DNA of 64,000 nt from UBA5342 sp965662645 (lineage in GTDB: Bacteria; Bacteroidota; Bacteroidia; Bacteroidales; UBA5342), in the NCBI GenBank assembly GCA_965662645.1, contig CBFIII010000003.1, positions 1 to 64,000 of the forward strand. The letters are read 5' to 3'. The notes beneath the pieces are model-generated. The model was given only the letters and a program-made list of their open reading frames with translations. It was not told where the DNA came from and did not search any database. The translations under genes and the position numbers were made by a program. Of the stretch, positions 8,815 through 16,997 are shown piece by piece (the stretch's first letter is position 1; every line of letters begins with the position of its first letter).

Positions 8815-8956
8815 CTATACGTATATTTTACCCCGAGCTTATTGTTATTGAACCCTTTTGGTATTCTTTTTCCGAATAATTCGTTTTTTTGTGGTTAACA
8901 AAGACGTGTAAAATTTCGTTCTTGCTAAAGATTTTCTTCACCATAGTTCAAAAAAA

Positions 8957-9009
8957 ACGACTTTTCACTCATCCCTTTTAGTATTAAAAGAGAATGAGTG
9001 GAAAGTCGT
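8957..9009 (-). terminator. long hairpin with minus-strand U-run
   Basis: ACGACTTTTCACTCAT (8957-8972) pairs with ATGAGTGGAAAGTCGT (8994-9009) with one mismatch, and the inner CTTTTA/TAAAAG also pairs. On the minus strand the stem ends in T7 (8951-8957), so it can terminate transcription from the minus-strand gene at 9281-9766. Confidence 0.7.
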
Positions 9010-9280
9010 AGTGGGTGAGGATCTATGAGTATCTGTCTGACTTTGAAATTTCCTTTTTACAAGTCTTGAGCTCCGTTTTCAGCACGACTGAATGGTAGTG
9101 AAACGAAAATCATGAACACCATAAAATAATTAACAGTGAGTTAAAAAGCCCAAACGAAAAAGAGAAAATCTTATCCGTTTAGGCATTGAATAAAGTTGGG
9201 TATCTGTTTGGATTTTAGTGCGATTTAGCGAAGCGTATCACACATGCCTTATAAGAATTATTAATAAGGAGTAACAGTTC

Positions 9281-9766
9281 TTAGAAGTTTAATGCTAGTC
9301 CAATGCCATTATCTGTCATTAATAATTTTAATTCATTTTTATCCCAGAAAGAACTTGTTTGTATGCCTCCATTATATGTGTCAATCGCTTGTCTTGCTTT
9401 TTTGTTAAAACTCTGACTAATTGGAATAGCTATAACTATCAATCCTGCTCCAATACCTGCCATACCCCAATTAGCTTCACCTCCACCTAATGCTGTCCCT
9501 AATGGATAACCAATCATAAATCCTCCTGCACAACTAAAAATCATGGATAGTGTATAAGTCGATTGTGCTGATTTAATCTGCTTGTAGGCGAGCTCATTTA
9601 GTTCCATTGTGTTTACAAGTTGGGTCATATTTAGCCTACTGTCACCTTGGTAAAATTGATATCCACCAAATACTTTTTTCATAGTAATTGAATCATTTTC
9701 TGTTTGAGCAAAAGTATTAGATAAACTTATGGTCAGAATGGTAATAATAATTGCAATTTTTTTCAT
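9281..9766 (-). CDS. secreted or membrane hypothetical protein
   Basis: 161 residues that I do not recognise. The signal peptide is clear (MKKIAIIITILTISLSNTFA, cleavage at A-Q near residue 21). Residues 75-120 form two hydrophobic Gly-rich stretches (SMIFSCAGGFMIGYPLGTAL and GMAGIGAGLIVIAIPIS), likely a membrane hairpin, followed by a charged helix with FNKKARQAIDTYN. Short proteins of this layout are common and uncharacterised in Bacteroidota. It lies downstream of the gene at 9914 on the same strand, separated by an attC-like repeat. Confidence 0.75.
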   Translation of the reverse strand: MKKIAIIITILTISLSNTFAQTENDSITMKKVFGGYQFYQGDSRLNMTQLVNTMELNELAYKQIKSAQSTYTLSMIFSCAGGFMIGYPLGTALGGGEANWGMAGIGAGLIVIAIPISQSFNKKARQAIDTYNGGIQTSSFWDKNELKLLMTDNGIGLALNF

Positions 9767-9839
9767 TTTCTTAATTTTATTGTGGTTTAAAATTTAATTA
9801 ATTTGTGGTTCTTTTTATTGATAATCTGTTTTGCTGCAG

Positions 9840-9916
9840 TGGTTTGGCGTAGTTTTAAAGAATTGCTGAGTGGCGTGTGAACGCCAAAATGCCCTATAGG
9901 CTATTTCAGAGTGTTA
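9840..9916 (-). repeat. attC-like repeat, copy 3 (diverged)
   Basis: On the minus strand it begins AACACTCTGAAATAGCCTAT and continues AGGGCATTTTGGCG. It has an internal hairpin GGCG-ttcaca-CGCC and ends CTACGCCAAACCA. The start and end match copies 1 and 2, while the middle differs. It overlaps the last few bases of the 9914 gene, the position expected for a cassette recombination site. Confidence 0.5.
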
Positions 9917-10309
9917 CATTCTGGATTTCATTTGTTTTATTTCTGTTATGCGTTTCTTGTCAAGATAATGTGTTGAATATGTTTCTTCAATGTTCTTTTT
10001 TCCTGATATGCTAAATCTTAATTTTTTCTTTACTCTTTTACCGTATTGATAGTATTCTGTCAAAGAACTTTCGAGTCCTATTGTTTTTGAATGACTTTTT
10101 ATTGACTTATTGATTAAGGTGAGTTTGGCTAGATTCACACTGCAGACTTTTTCTAGGTATTCAATTCTACCGAATCGCCAATCGTCTATATCTTTTTTCG
10201 ACAAGTAACCAATTTGTAAGAGAATGTCTATCGGGGAAACAATACCTTTTTCAAATCTATTTGATTCTACAAGCTGTTTTACTTTATTGTTTAGTTCAAT
10301 GTTATTCAT
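9914..10309 (-). CDS. hypothetical protein, possible cassette gene
   Basis: 131 residues, soluble, basic and Lys-rich, with no known domain that I can name. The N-terminal half (NNIELNNKVKQLVESNRFEK, PIDILLQIGYLSKKDIDDWR) reads like a small helical DNA- or protein-binding region; the phrase about a unit that fits IDDWRFGRIEYLEKVC recurs in uncharacterised Bacteroidota proteins as far as I recall. The C-terminus is RFSISGKKNIEETYSTHYLD and a basic tail. The gene ends inside an attC-like repeat. No operon partner is obvious. Confidence 0.6.
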   Translation of the reverse strand: MNNIELNNKVKQLVESNRFEKGIVSPIDILLQIGYLSKKDIDDWRFGRIEYLEKVCSVNLAKLTLINKSIKSHSKTIGLESSLTEYYQYGKRVKKKLRFSISGKKNIEETYSTHYLDKKRITEIKQMKSRM

Positions 10310-10369
10310 TTTGGTGATAGAGTTGTTTTTATTGGCGTTATTTGTTTTTAAGTAAATTCAAAGATATGA

Positions 10370-10403
10370 GTTCGATTTTAAATTCGGTCACAGTTTGAAT
10401 TTT
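10370..10403 (+). repeat. dispersed 34-bp repeat, copy 1
   Basis: GAGTTCGATTTTAAATTCGG followed by TCACAGTTTGAATT. Near-identical copies are at 22558-22591 (reverse) and 34210-34242 (forward), all in intergenic DNA. The TTTTAAA core is palindromic. Confidence 0.7.
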
Positions 10404-10482
10404 ATTTGAGTAGAAATTTACACAAATTCAAGAAGCAATAGCGGGCTATTGTGATTTAATTTGGGTGAATTTATGCCAAATA

Positions 10483-10598
10483 ATACCAATTTGATTTTAA
10501 AATTAGCTCCAAGAGATATTCGTATTATGCCGATGTAGAATTAATTAAGCTATAAAAGCGTAGCGCATTAAAGCTTATTTTAATTTACAATCGGTATA
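10483..10598. repeat. dispersed ~115-bp palindromic element, copy 1
   Basis: It begins ATACCAATTT and ends AATCGGTAT. The internal ATTATGCCGATGTAGAATT and AAGCGTAGCG are shared with 34905-35019. The ends are imperfect inverted repeats (ATGCCGAT..AATTAATT against AATTTACAATCGGTAT), a MITE-like or structured-repeat layout with no coding capacity. Confidence 0.65.
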
Positions 10599-10913
10599 AA
10601 AGCAAAAACGTAGGAAAATAAACTACATCTTTACTCTTATATTTTTTGAAATAGTCTAATATTACTTTTAAATTCAAGCAGAAATGGACTTTTAATATAT
10701 CTTTTTGTGGCTAGAATTTAATGTCGAACTCAGGTTATTACATTAAAATGCTTGCAAAGCAGGGTTATGCATCACTCTTTTTTGTTTACGAAAAAATCAA
10801 TTCTATAATATTTCTACATTTAAAAAATTGTTCGATGGAAACCACTATAGACAAATCGTTGTAAAAAATCACTCCATTTCGGTAACCTAATAATGTTTAG
10901 TTCTACACAAGTT

Positions 10914-10948
10914 CCCATGTGTTGAGCAGGTAAGCAACTCAACATGGG
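10914..10948. terminator. hairpin downstream of the LytTR gene
   Basis: CCCATGTGTTGAG pairs with CTCAACATGGG with one bulged T. It lies about 50 bp past the LytTR stop codon on the minus strand. No U-run follows, so termination is only likely. Confidence 0.4.
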
Positions 10949-10997
10949 GAGCTAATTGTTATATATCTTCTTTCAAGTTTACTGGATGTATAATTGA

Positions 10998-11765
10998 TTA
11001 ATTAGTCGTCAACTGTTCCTTAACTTCCTTCCTATAGCTTCGACCAATATTTAGCCTAACCTCATTAACTAATACATCATCAGCAGAGCGCTCTTTAATT
11101 TTATCCGTATTGATAATAAATGAACGGTGTATTCTTATAAATACTTCGGGTAGTCGTTCGGATAATTTGCTTATTTTTTCCTTGCTAACAATGTCGCCTT
11201 GCGTCGTTATTACCTTTATATAATCAGATAAGCTTTCGATGTAAACAATATCGCTATAGGGTATCTGAACCATTTTACGGTTCGACATAATTTCAAGAAC
11301 TGGGGTTTTCATCTTCTCTTTCTCGTCTAAAAGATGCTTGATAAGCTGACGGTTTTCTGTTATTTGATTCATCATTAGAAAAAATGACCCGATGAATACC
11401 AGTAAATACAAGACAGCCGCTAATGAAGATACCTGAACAGCACTAGGGTTTAAATCCTGATAACTCATATTTACCAGAAAGATATAAGCATAGAGTAAAA
11501 CCATAACTTCAAGGTATAGCGAAACTACAGCCGTGCAAAAGGTGAAAAATGAAAATTTTGCATACCTCTTAGTCAGGTAGAATTTTGGGACTAGGACATA
11601 ATTGAAGAAATAGGAGGTACCCATAACAATTGGAAGCAACATGCTAACGAAGAAAAAGGCCGCCGTTTTATTTCCCCATGAAAACCCAAAGGTTTTGGTT
11701 AAGACGAGTAACACAAAAAACCAATAGGCAATATGGAAATATGGATTTTTTATTTTTTTCACCAT
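10998..11765 (-). CDS. membrane-bound LytTR-family transcriptional regulator
   Basis: 255 residues. Four hydrophobic segments occupy the N-terminal half (about 10-30, 38-60, 75-100, 112-133). After a short helical linker comes a C-terminal LytTR DNA-binding domain (about 155-252), recognised from the block QIPYSDIVYIESLSDYIKVI, the stretch SKEKISKLSERLP, and the conserved FIRIHRSFIINTDKI. LytTR proteins bind imperfect direct repeats upstream of target promoters. Having no receiver domain, this protein is not a standard response regulator; the membrane part presumably senses something itself. It is divergent from the small membrane protein at 11917, a likely target across the 150-bp shared upstream region. 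Confidence 0.88.
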   Translation of the reverse strand: MVKKIKNPYFHIAYWFFVLLVLTKTFGFSWGNKTAAFFFVSMLLPIVMGTSYFFNYVLVPKFYLTKRYAKFSFFTFCTAVVSLYLEVMVLLYAYIFLVNMSYQDLNPSAVQVSSLAAVLYLLVFIGSFFLMMNQITENRQLIKHLLDEKEKMKTPVLEIMSNRKMVQIPYSDIVYIESLSDYIKVITTQGDIVSKEKISKLSERLPEVFIRIHRSFIINTDKIKERSADDVLVNEVRLNIGRSYRKEVKEQLTTN

Positions 11766-11916
11766 TTGTTTTTAAATTTTACGCTAATTTCGTCAAAAAT
11801 ATCATAATTAACAGTATATCGTCGACAAATAACCTATTAAGATACGGATTCGACATTGTCATTTTTCATTATCTCCTATACTTTAGCAGAAGTATTATTC
11901 TTAAAATCTTAAAGAT

Positions 11917-12303
11917 ATGTTGAAGCAAAAATTTTTCGAAGGAGGCGCCACATTTATGGGTTCTTTAACTGTGTTATTAATTATTACAACAGCATGGTTT
12001 ATTTATCAGTTTGTTGTTGGCTACTATTCTAAACAAATATCAAAGGAGAAAACCTTACGTATGATTGGCTATGGTAGATATATTGGTTTATTTGCCATGA
12101 TGACCGGCTTGATTGGTCAAATGGTTGGCTTAATCTCTACATTTGATGCCATACAAGCAGCTGCAGACATTAATTCCGCATGGGTATTTGGTGGTGTGAA
12201 GGTGACTTATATAACGCCTATCTATGGTATCCTAATTTTCATGTTTTCACTTATATTATACTTTATCAGCGCCCTGTTGATCGAGAATAAGTTTGATAAA
12301 TAG
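11917..12303 (+). CDS. small three-TM membrane protein (MotA/TolQ-like appearance)
   Basis: 128 residues with three clear membrane segments: residues 13-35 (FMGSLTVLLIITTAWFIYQF), 52-75 (YIGLFAMMTGLIGQMVGLIS) and 98-121 (ITPIYGILIFMFSLILYFIS). The segment GLIGQMVGLISTFDAIQAAA resembles the MotA/ExbB channel motif where a Gly-rich helix precedes a TFxAI stretch, so a proton-channel relationship is possible but unproven. It starts 151 bp from the divergent LytTR regulator, which suggests that regulator controls it. The serine hydrolase gene follows 240 bp downstream on the same strand. Confidence 0.75.
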   Translation: MLKQKFFEGGATFMGSLTVLLIITTAWFIYQFVVGYYSKQISKEKTLRMIGYGRYIGLFAMMTGLIGQMVGLISTFDAIQAAADINSAWVFGGVKVTYITPIYGILIFMFSLILYFISALLIENKFDK

Positions 12304-12544
12304 GATTCCGTTTAGCTTCCATTTTTTTTATTAACCCAGACTACTTGTGAATAGTACCCTAGCTAAAGCTCGGTGTAACTAGTAGGCTTGTAGTGCTTGG
12401 TCTGAGGTGTTATTGTGATACATAACATTGTCGGTGTGTTAAATGATTATTTGTTCTTGCTGTACTCTTATTTCTCTATTTAATTGGAATTAGTATGTGA
12501 GTGTATCCGTTAACATTCCAGTATAAACACTTAAAAAACAAAAC

Positions 12545-14419
12545 ATGAAACACTTACTCTTTGCATTTCTGTTAGTATATTCTTTGATTTCCTTCGAGAA
12601 TAAAACGTATGCTCAAATACCTGATTTGAATACTTGGATAGATGCTCAACTTACAGAAGGTATGAGCTCCTCTAATATTGCAGGGCTTACCATTATTGTG
12701 ATGCAAGGAGATTCTATCCTGCATATGAACGGTTATGGGCTAGCTGATATAGCCTCTAATACACCTGTGGATGCCACCTCCTCTATATTTGGTGTAGGCT
12801 CTATTTCAAAAACTTTTGTGGCTACAGCCATTATGCAATTGTACGAAGATGGAAAGCTTGAACTAGATAGGGATGTTAATAACTATCTCACTACATTTCA
12901 ATTAGAGTATAAATTCAATGATTCTGTGACTGTAGCGAATTTGTTAACGCATACTGCTGGGTTTGATCTTCGCAACATTGGCTCGGAAGTTCTGGCAGAA
13001 AAAGATGTAATTCCCTTAGCCGAATATTTAAGAAAACGAATACCAATTCAAATAAGACCCTCAGGTAAGGTTATAACGTATTCCGATCAGAGCTATGCTT
13101 TATTGGGGCTGATTGTTGAAGAAGTATCAGGTTTATCTTGTCATGAGTTTACCAGACAAAAAATATTAAAACCACTGGAAATGGATTATAGCGGTTTTAA
13201 AAGGCAAGCTGAACTCAAAGAAAACTATGCCATAGGTTACTTGCAAAAGGGCGAGCAATTAATACCATGCAATCCAGATTTTAAACTCAATTATCCAGCA
13301 GGAGCATTAAACGCAACGGCATCAGATATGGGGCACTATATTTCTATGTACTTGAGCAATGGTAATTTTAATGGGGTTCAGATTTTAGATTCTACTACTG
13401 TGGCTAAAATGTTTCATGAACCATTCAGGCAATATGAAAAGGCTGAATACGGATATTTATTGGGCTTTCAGGAAAGGTATTGGCACGGAATGCAACTTTA
13501 TGGGCATACTGGTTCTATTCAAGGGTTCGAAAGTCAATTATCATTGATTCCGGATAAAAACATAGGTCTTTTCATCAGTGCAAATTCTTCGAGTTATGTA
13601 AATGGTAAAAGTCGGGTATTTATAGATAAATTTATTTATAATCTTTTAAAACGGCTTATGCCTGACAGTATTACAGAAGAAGGAAAGGCAAAAGATACGC
13701 TAATGGCTGGTTCTGTTGATGAACCATTGGAGGAGTTCGCAGGTACGTACCGATATACATCTTATGGATCTAGAACTTTGGAAAAATTGAGTGTATTAGT
13801 TGGAGTAGCTCCTGAAATTAAAATTGTAGCGAAAGATAATACGCTTGTGATATTACCATTCAACGAAAAACTTGTTCCTATATCCGATTTAACATTCCAT
13901 TCAAAATCTGGCAGATACGTAGCTTTTGGTAGAGATACTAAAGAAGAAATTTCTTATTACTTTGTTGAAGCCTTTGCGTACCATAAATTAAAATGGTACG
14001 AGCCTGTGAAGTTTCAGATTTTCTGGATTGGGGGTATTATTCTTATTTTATTGATTTACATCATTACTAGTAGTGTACGTAAATTATTTGTTCGCAACAG
14101 AAAAAGTCATCTTATTAAAAGAATTAATTTTTTGCTGGCCTCTTTAAGCGTCCTTTTTATTGCACTGCTTGCTTATGCTTTAATGACGATGGATCCACTA
14201 GCATTTTTCATTGGTATACCATTGTCAATTAAAGTGGCATTAGTGTTGCCGTTTTTAATTATTCCATTGGAGATTGTTGCAATCTATTTATTGGCAAAAA
14301 TTATTCGATTAAAGGAGCTTGGAACTTTTAATTTAATTTATCAAACGGTTATAGCTGTCGCCGTTTTACTTTTTATCCCATGGTTGATGTATTACAACTT
14401 AATTGGATTTAATTATTAA
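12545..14419 (+). CDS. serine hydrolase, beta-lactamase fold, with C-terminal membrane domain
   Basis: 624 residues. A signal peptide (about 1-24, ending TYAQ) is followed by a beta-lactamase/D-alanyl-D-alanine-carboxypeptidase-type domain (about 30-370). The catalytic S86-I-S-K89 motif, the Y179-S-D triad that replaces the usual YxN, and H321-T-G are all visible. A linker with a small beta domain (about 390-480) leads to four membrane segments (about 493-513, 530-550, 555-580, 600-620). Such proteins hydrolyse peptide, ester or beta-lactam substrates in the periplasm; the substrate here is unknown. Asp in place of the triad Asn is a departure. The first 108 bp are copied at 16268-16375. A second paralogous hydrolase lies downstream. 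Confidence 0.88.
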   Translation: MKHLLFAFLLVYSLISFENKTYAQIPDLNTWIDAQLTEGMSSSNIAGLTIIVMQGDSILHMNGYGLADIASNTPVDATSSIFGVGSISKTFVATAIMQLYEDGKLELDRDVNNYLTTFQLEYKFNDSVTVANLLTHTAGFDLRNIGSEVLAEKDVIPLAEYLRKRIPIQIRPSGKVITYSDQSYALLGLIVEEVSGLSCHEFTRQKILKPLEMDYSGFKRQAELKENYAIGYLQKGEQLIPCNPDFKLNYPAGALNATASDMGHYISMYLSNGNFNGVQILDSTTVAKMFHEPFRQYEKAEYGYLLGFQERYWHGMQLYGHTGSIQGFESQLSLIPDKNIGLFISANSSSYVNGKSRVFIDKFIYNLLKRLMPDSITEEGKAKDTLMAGSVDEPLEEFAGTYRYTSYGSRTLEKLSVLVGVAPEIKIVAKDNTLVILPFNEKLVPISDLTFHSKSGRYVAFGRDTKEEISYYFVEAFAYHKLKWYEPVKFQIFWIGGIILILLIYIITSSVRKLFVRNRKSHLIKRINFLLASLSVLFIALLAYALMTMDPLAFFIGIPLSIKVALVLPFLIIPLEIVAIYLLAKIIRLKELGTFNLIYQTVIAVAVLLFIPWLMYYNLIGFNY

Positions 14420-14424
14420 GAAAT

Positions 14425-14484
14425 GGGTATAACGCCCGTCCCCGCTCTCTGAAGTTTGCAAGCTTCGCAAAGCGGGGGAACTAC
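14425..14484 (+). repeat. large hairpin repeat after the hydrolase gene
   Basis: Starting six bases after the stop codon, GGTATAACGCCCG leads into a hairpin in which CCCCGCT (14440-14446) pairs with AGCGGGG (14471-14477), with an inner GAAG/CTTC stem. The TAACGCCCG start and GC-rich stem directly behind a gene resemble attC-like elements I know from Bacteroidota gene cassettes. It could also serve as a transcription terminator, although no U-run follows. Confidence 0.45.
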
Positions 14485-14638
14485 AATTATTATCATGTAT
14501 AGGATACTTTTACATATTCCAACTCCTATTTATGGTATTGAGAAGAAATTTGAAAATAATGACAATAAAATCAATAAAATATACAAATAATTTCGAAGGT
14601 CAATCATTGGCATTAGTCCAAAATTTTAAAACACTATT

Positions 14639-16075
14639 ATGAAATATATATTTATCATTATTATCTCAATAAGTCTGATGAGTCATTGTTTTGCTCAAAA
14701 GGATGACCAAATTTCACAAGAAATAAGCACTATTGAAAATGGTCTAATTAAGAACATTCAAATAAAAGGAGATTCCATCCAAAAATTTAACATTCTAGAA
14801 AGGATGGAATATTATAAAGTTCCTGGAATTAGTATAGCCATTGTTGAAAACAGAAAGATAAAATGGGCAAAAGGATATGGTTATGCAAATACTGAAACAG
14901 GCGCAAAAGTAGATAGCCAAACACTTTTTCAAGCAGCTTCAATAAGCAAACCTATTGCCGCTTTGTCTGTGTTAAAACTATATGAGAATGATAGTTTGGA
15001 CTTAAATAAAGATGTTAATGATTATTTAAAAGACTGGCAGATAACTGAAAACAAGTTTACTAAAACTAAAAAAGTGACACTTGAACACCTTTTGACACAT
15101 ACAGCAGGAATGACCGTTCATGGTTTTCTAGGTTACAATCAGACTACAAAGGTTCCTGATATTATTGATATTCTAGATGGTAAGGGAAATACAGGCAAAA
15201 TAATGGTAGATACTATACCGGGAAGTATTTGGCGATATTCCGGAGGTGCTTATACCGTAATGCAGAAAGTGGTTGAAGATGTTAGTCGTACATCTTTTGA
15301 TAATTATATGTCAAAAAACATTCTCCTTCCAATAGGAATGAAAAACAGTACGTACCAACAACCTATAACTAAAGAATTTCAAAGCAACATTAGTGCAGGT
15401 TATAACAGAAGCGGTGAATCAATAAAAGGCTTATGGCGCAATTACCCAGAACAGGCAGCAGCTGGTTTGTGGACTACCCCTTCAGATTTAGCGAAATATT
15501 GTATAGAAGTACAAGATATATTACAAGGTAAAAAGGATGGGATTTTAACAAAAGAAACGGTTGAAATGATGCTTACCAAGCATAAAAATAATTGGGGTCT
15601 AGGACTTTGGTTAGGAAATAAGAATGACTCATTAATGTTTGCCCATAGTGGGACTAACGTTGGTTTTAACTGTGATATGGTGGCATTTGCTTATCAGGGG
15701 AATGCTGCTATTATTATGACAAATGCTGAGAATGGAAGTAATTTAATATCAGAGCTTAAAAATGCCATATCAAACTATTATAATTGGCCTATAAGCAAAC
15801 CGAAGGTTATTGACACTATCAATCTGTCAGATAACGAATTAAAACGATTTAAAGGAAGATATAAACTTGAAGGAAAGAATTTTAAGATTACAGTTATGTT
15901 TAAAGAAAACCGAATTTTCATAAGGAATGAACTTGTTGGTAACTTAAACCTTTTGCCTCTGACTCGCACAAAATTTATCGATATAGAAAGTGGTACAATA
16001 ATAGAATTTTTAGTCGATAAGAAAGTCTGTGGTTTAAAGATAAATAATGGTTTTAAATTCTTAAAAATAAGATAA
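14639..16075 (+). CDS. serine hydrolase, beta-lactamase family
   Basis: 478 residues with a signal peptide (about 1-20, SLMSHCFAQ) and one beta-lactamase-fold domain (about 45-380). S101-I-S-K104 holds the nucleophile, Y200-S-G the second motif, and H336-S-G the third, in the right order and spacing. A C-terminal beta-rich region of about 90 residues (DNELKRFKGRYKLEGKNFKI) resembles the lipocalin-like extension found in many of these enzymes. No membrane segment follows the signal peptide, so it is likely periplasmic or outer-membrane associated. It is a distant paralogue of the preceding gene, 219 bp upstream, separated by the hairpin repeat. Confidence 0.87.
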   Translation: MKYIFIIIISISLMSHCFAQKDDQISQEISTIENGLIKNIQIKGDSIQKFNILERMEYYKVPGISIAIVENRKIKWAKGYGYANTETGAKVDSQTLFQAASISKPIAALSVLKLYENDSLDLNKDVNDYLKDWQITENKFTKTKKVTLEHLLTHTAGMTVHGFLGYNQTTKVPDIIDILDGKGNTGKIMVDTIPGSIWRYSGGAYTVMQKVVEDVSRTSFDNYMSKNILLPIGMKNSTYQQPITKEFQSNISAGYNRSGESIKGLWRNYPEQAAAGLWTTPSDLAKYCIEVQDILQGKKDGILTKETVEMMLTKHKNNWGLGLWLGNKNDSLMFAHSGTNVGFNCDMVAFAYQGNAAIIMTNAENGSNLISELKNAISNYYNWPISKPKVIDTINLSDNELKRFKGRYKLEGKNFKITVMFKENRIFIRNELVGNLNLLPLTRTKFIDIESGTIIEFLVDKKVCGLKINNGFKFLKIR

Positions 16076-16155
16076 CCTAGGTAAGGTTGTGTGGTGTAGA
16101 TTGTGCTAAGTGGAAAAATGTGTTTGATTCGAAATTTGGACTAACTCTCGAGTTG

Positions 16156-16375
16156 AAGTTAAATGATTGCTTATACTTAACCTACGCTCATTTCTATATT
16201 GAAAAGTGAAGTAAGTAAGGGAGTGTATCCTCTCATATACCCAATATGAATACTTAAAAGACAAAAAATGAAACACTTACTCTTTGCATTTCTGATAGTA
16301 TATTCTTTGATTTCCTTCGAGAATAAAACGTATGCTCAAATACCTGATTTGAATACTTGGATAGATGCTCAACTT
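16156..16375 (+). pseudogene. copied 5' end of the serine hydrolase gene
   Basis: 16268-16375 repeats the first 108 bp of the hydrolase gene at 12545 with a single mismatch: start codon, signal peptide and the first mature residues up to WIDAQL. The upstream 110 bp also align with 12434-12544 but are far more diverged (for example GTGAGTGTATCCGTTAACAT against GGAGTGTATCCTCTCATA). The copy then stops abruptly and joins a RhuM fragment on the opposite strand. It is a truncated duplicate with no room for a functional product. Confidence 0.85.
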
Positions 16376-16622
16376 CTAACTTTTCTTGGTTTACAGCATA
16401 TCCTTTTATGAGGTAGTCTTTTAATATCTTATTTGCCCATATTCTAAACTGTGTGCCTCTTTGAGACTTAATTCTGTAACCAACAGATATAATCATATCT
16501 AAATTGTAATAGTCAACTTGATAAACCTTGCCATCTAGAGCAGTTGTTGCATTTTTTGCAACAACTGAAAATTTATCAAGTTTCTGCTCTTTGAAAATAT
16601 TTCTTATGTGTTTTGATATTAA
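16376..16622 (-). pseudogene. RhuM-family protein fragment
   Basis: Read on the minus strand from 16622 the sequence encodes ISKHIRNIFKEQKLDKFSVV, AKNATTALDGKVYQVDYYNL, DMIISVGYRIKSQRGTQFRI and WANKILKDYLIKGYAVNQ, the conserved middle of RhuM (virulence protein/Fic-associated) family proteins. An in-frame TAA precedes ISKH, and the 3' side runs into the copied hydrolase segment, so both ends are missing. RhuM genes are typical passengers of mobile and defence islands. The fragment fits an illegitimate recombination scar. Confidence 0.85.
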
Positions 16623-16997
16623 TTATTTATCCTTTTCGGATAAGTCTGTTTTTGATAATAAGTTTTAATTTTAATACGATTCAATGAGTGGTACTTGTCC
16701 AAAGTTTTTATTGGTTTCACCGAACGTTGTTTTTTGGCACTACTATTACATTAGAAGGGTTAGTAAAACGTGGTTATGAAATACTTTCTTTTTTTAGGTC
16801 TTATTTTGATAAGTCACATTTTAGAAATACTTTGGAAAGTAGTATCTTTGCAGGCTCAAAATATTTGGTAGGAAAGTCTTTTGTTTTATGTATTTTTATT
16901 TTTATTATGATCTTATAATGAAGTAATTAAAAATAAAAGAATCCGATTGAGTATTTGTTCTCACTTGAAAGAAATAATATATAATATAAATCACATT
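16623..16997. other. intergenic, no supported gene
   Basis: 375 bp between the RhuM fragment and leuB. A 76-codon plus-strand frame at 16688-16918 is mostly F, L, I and S and has no motif or ribosome-binding signal, so I do not call it. Confidence 0.45.

Larger units (their letters stand above)
8675..9280. other. intergenic, two terminators only
   Basis: About 600 bp with no gene. It holds the RND operon terminator and a long minus-strand hairpin (both listed). The sequence near 9215-9255 (GCGATTTAGCGAAGCG) looks repeat-derived but has no second copy that I found. Confidence 0.5.
10310..10997. other. intergenic region with dispersed repeats
   Basis: About 690 bp with no gene. It contains a copy of the 34-bp repeat (10370-10403), a reversed half copy of it (about 10714-10733, GAATTTAATGTCGAACTCAG), a 116-bp palindromic element (10483-10598), and a hairpin near the LytTR stop codon (10914-10948). 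The reversed repeat pair encloses the 116-bp element, which suggests a composite or nested insertion. Confidence 0.55.

Noticed and set aside
16688..16918. 76-codon plus-strand ORF between RhuM fragment and leuB
   Set aside because: Composition of random AT-rich DNA, no ribosome-binding signal, no family likeness.
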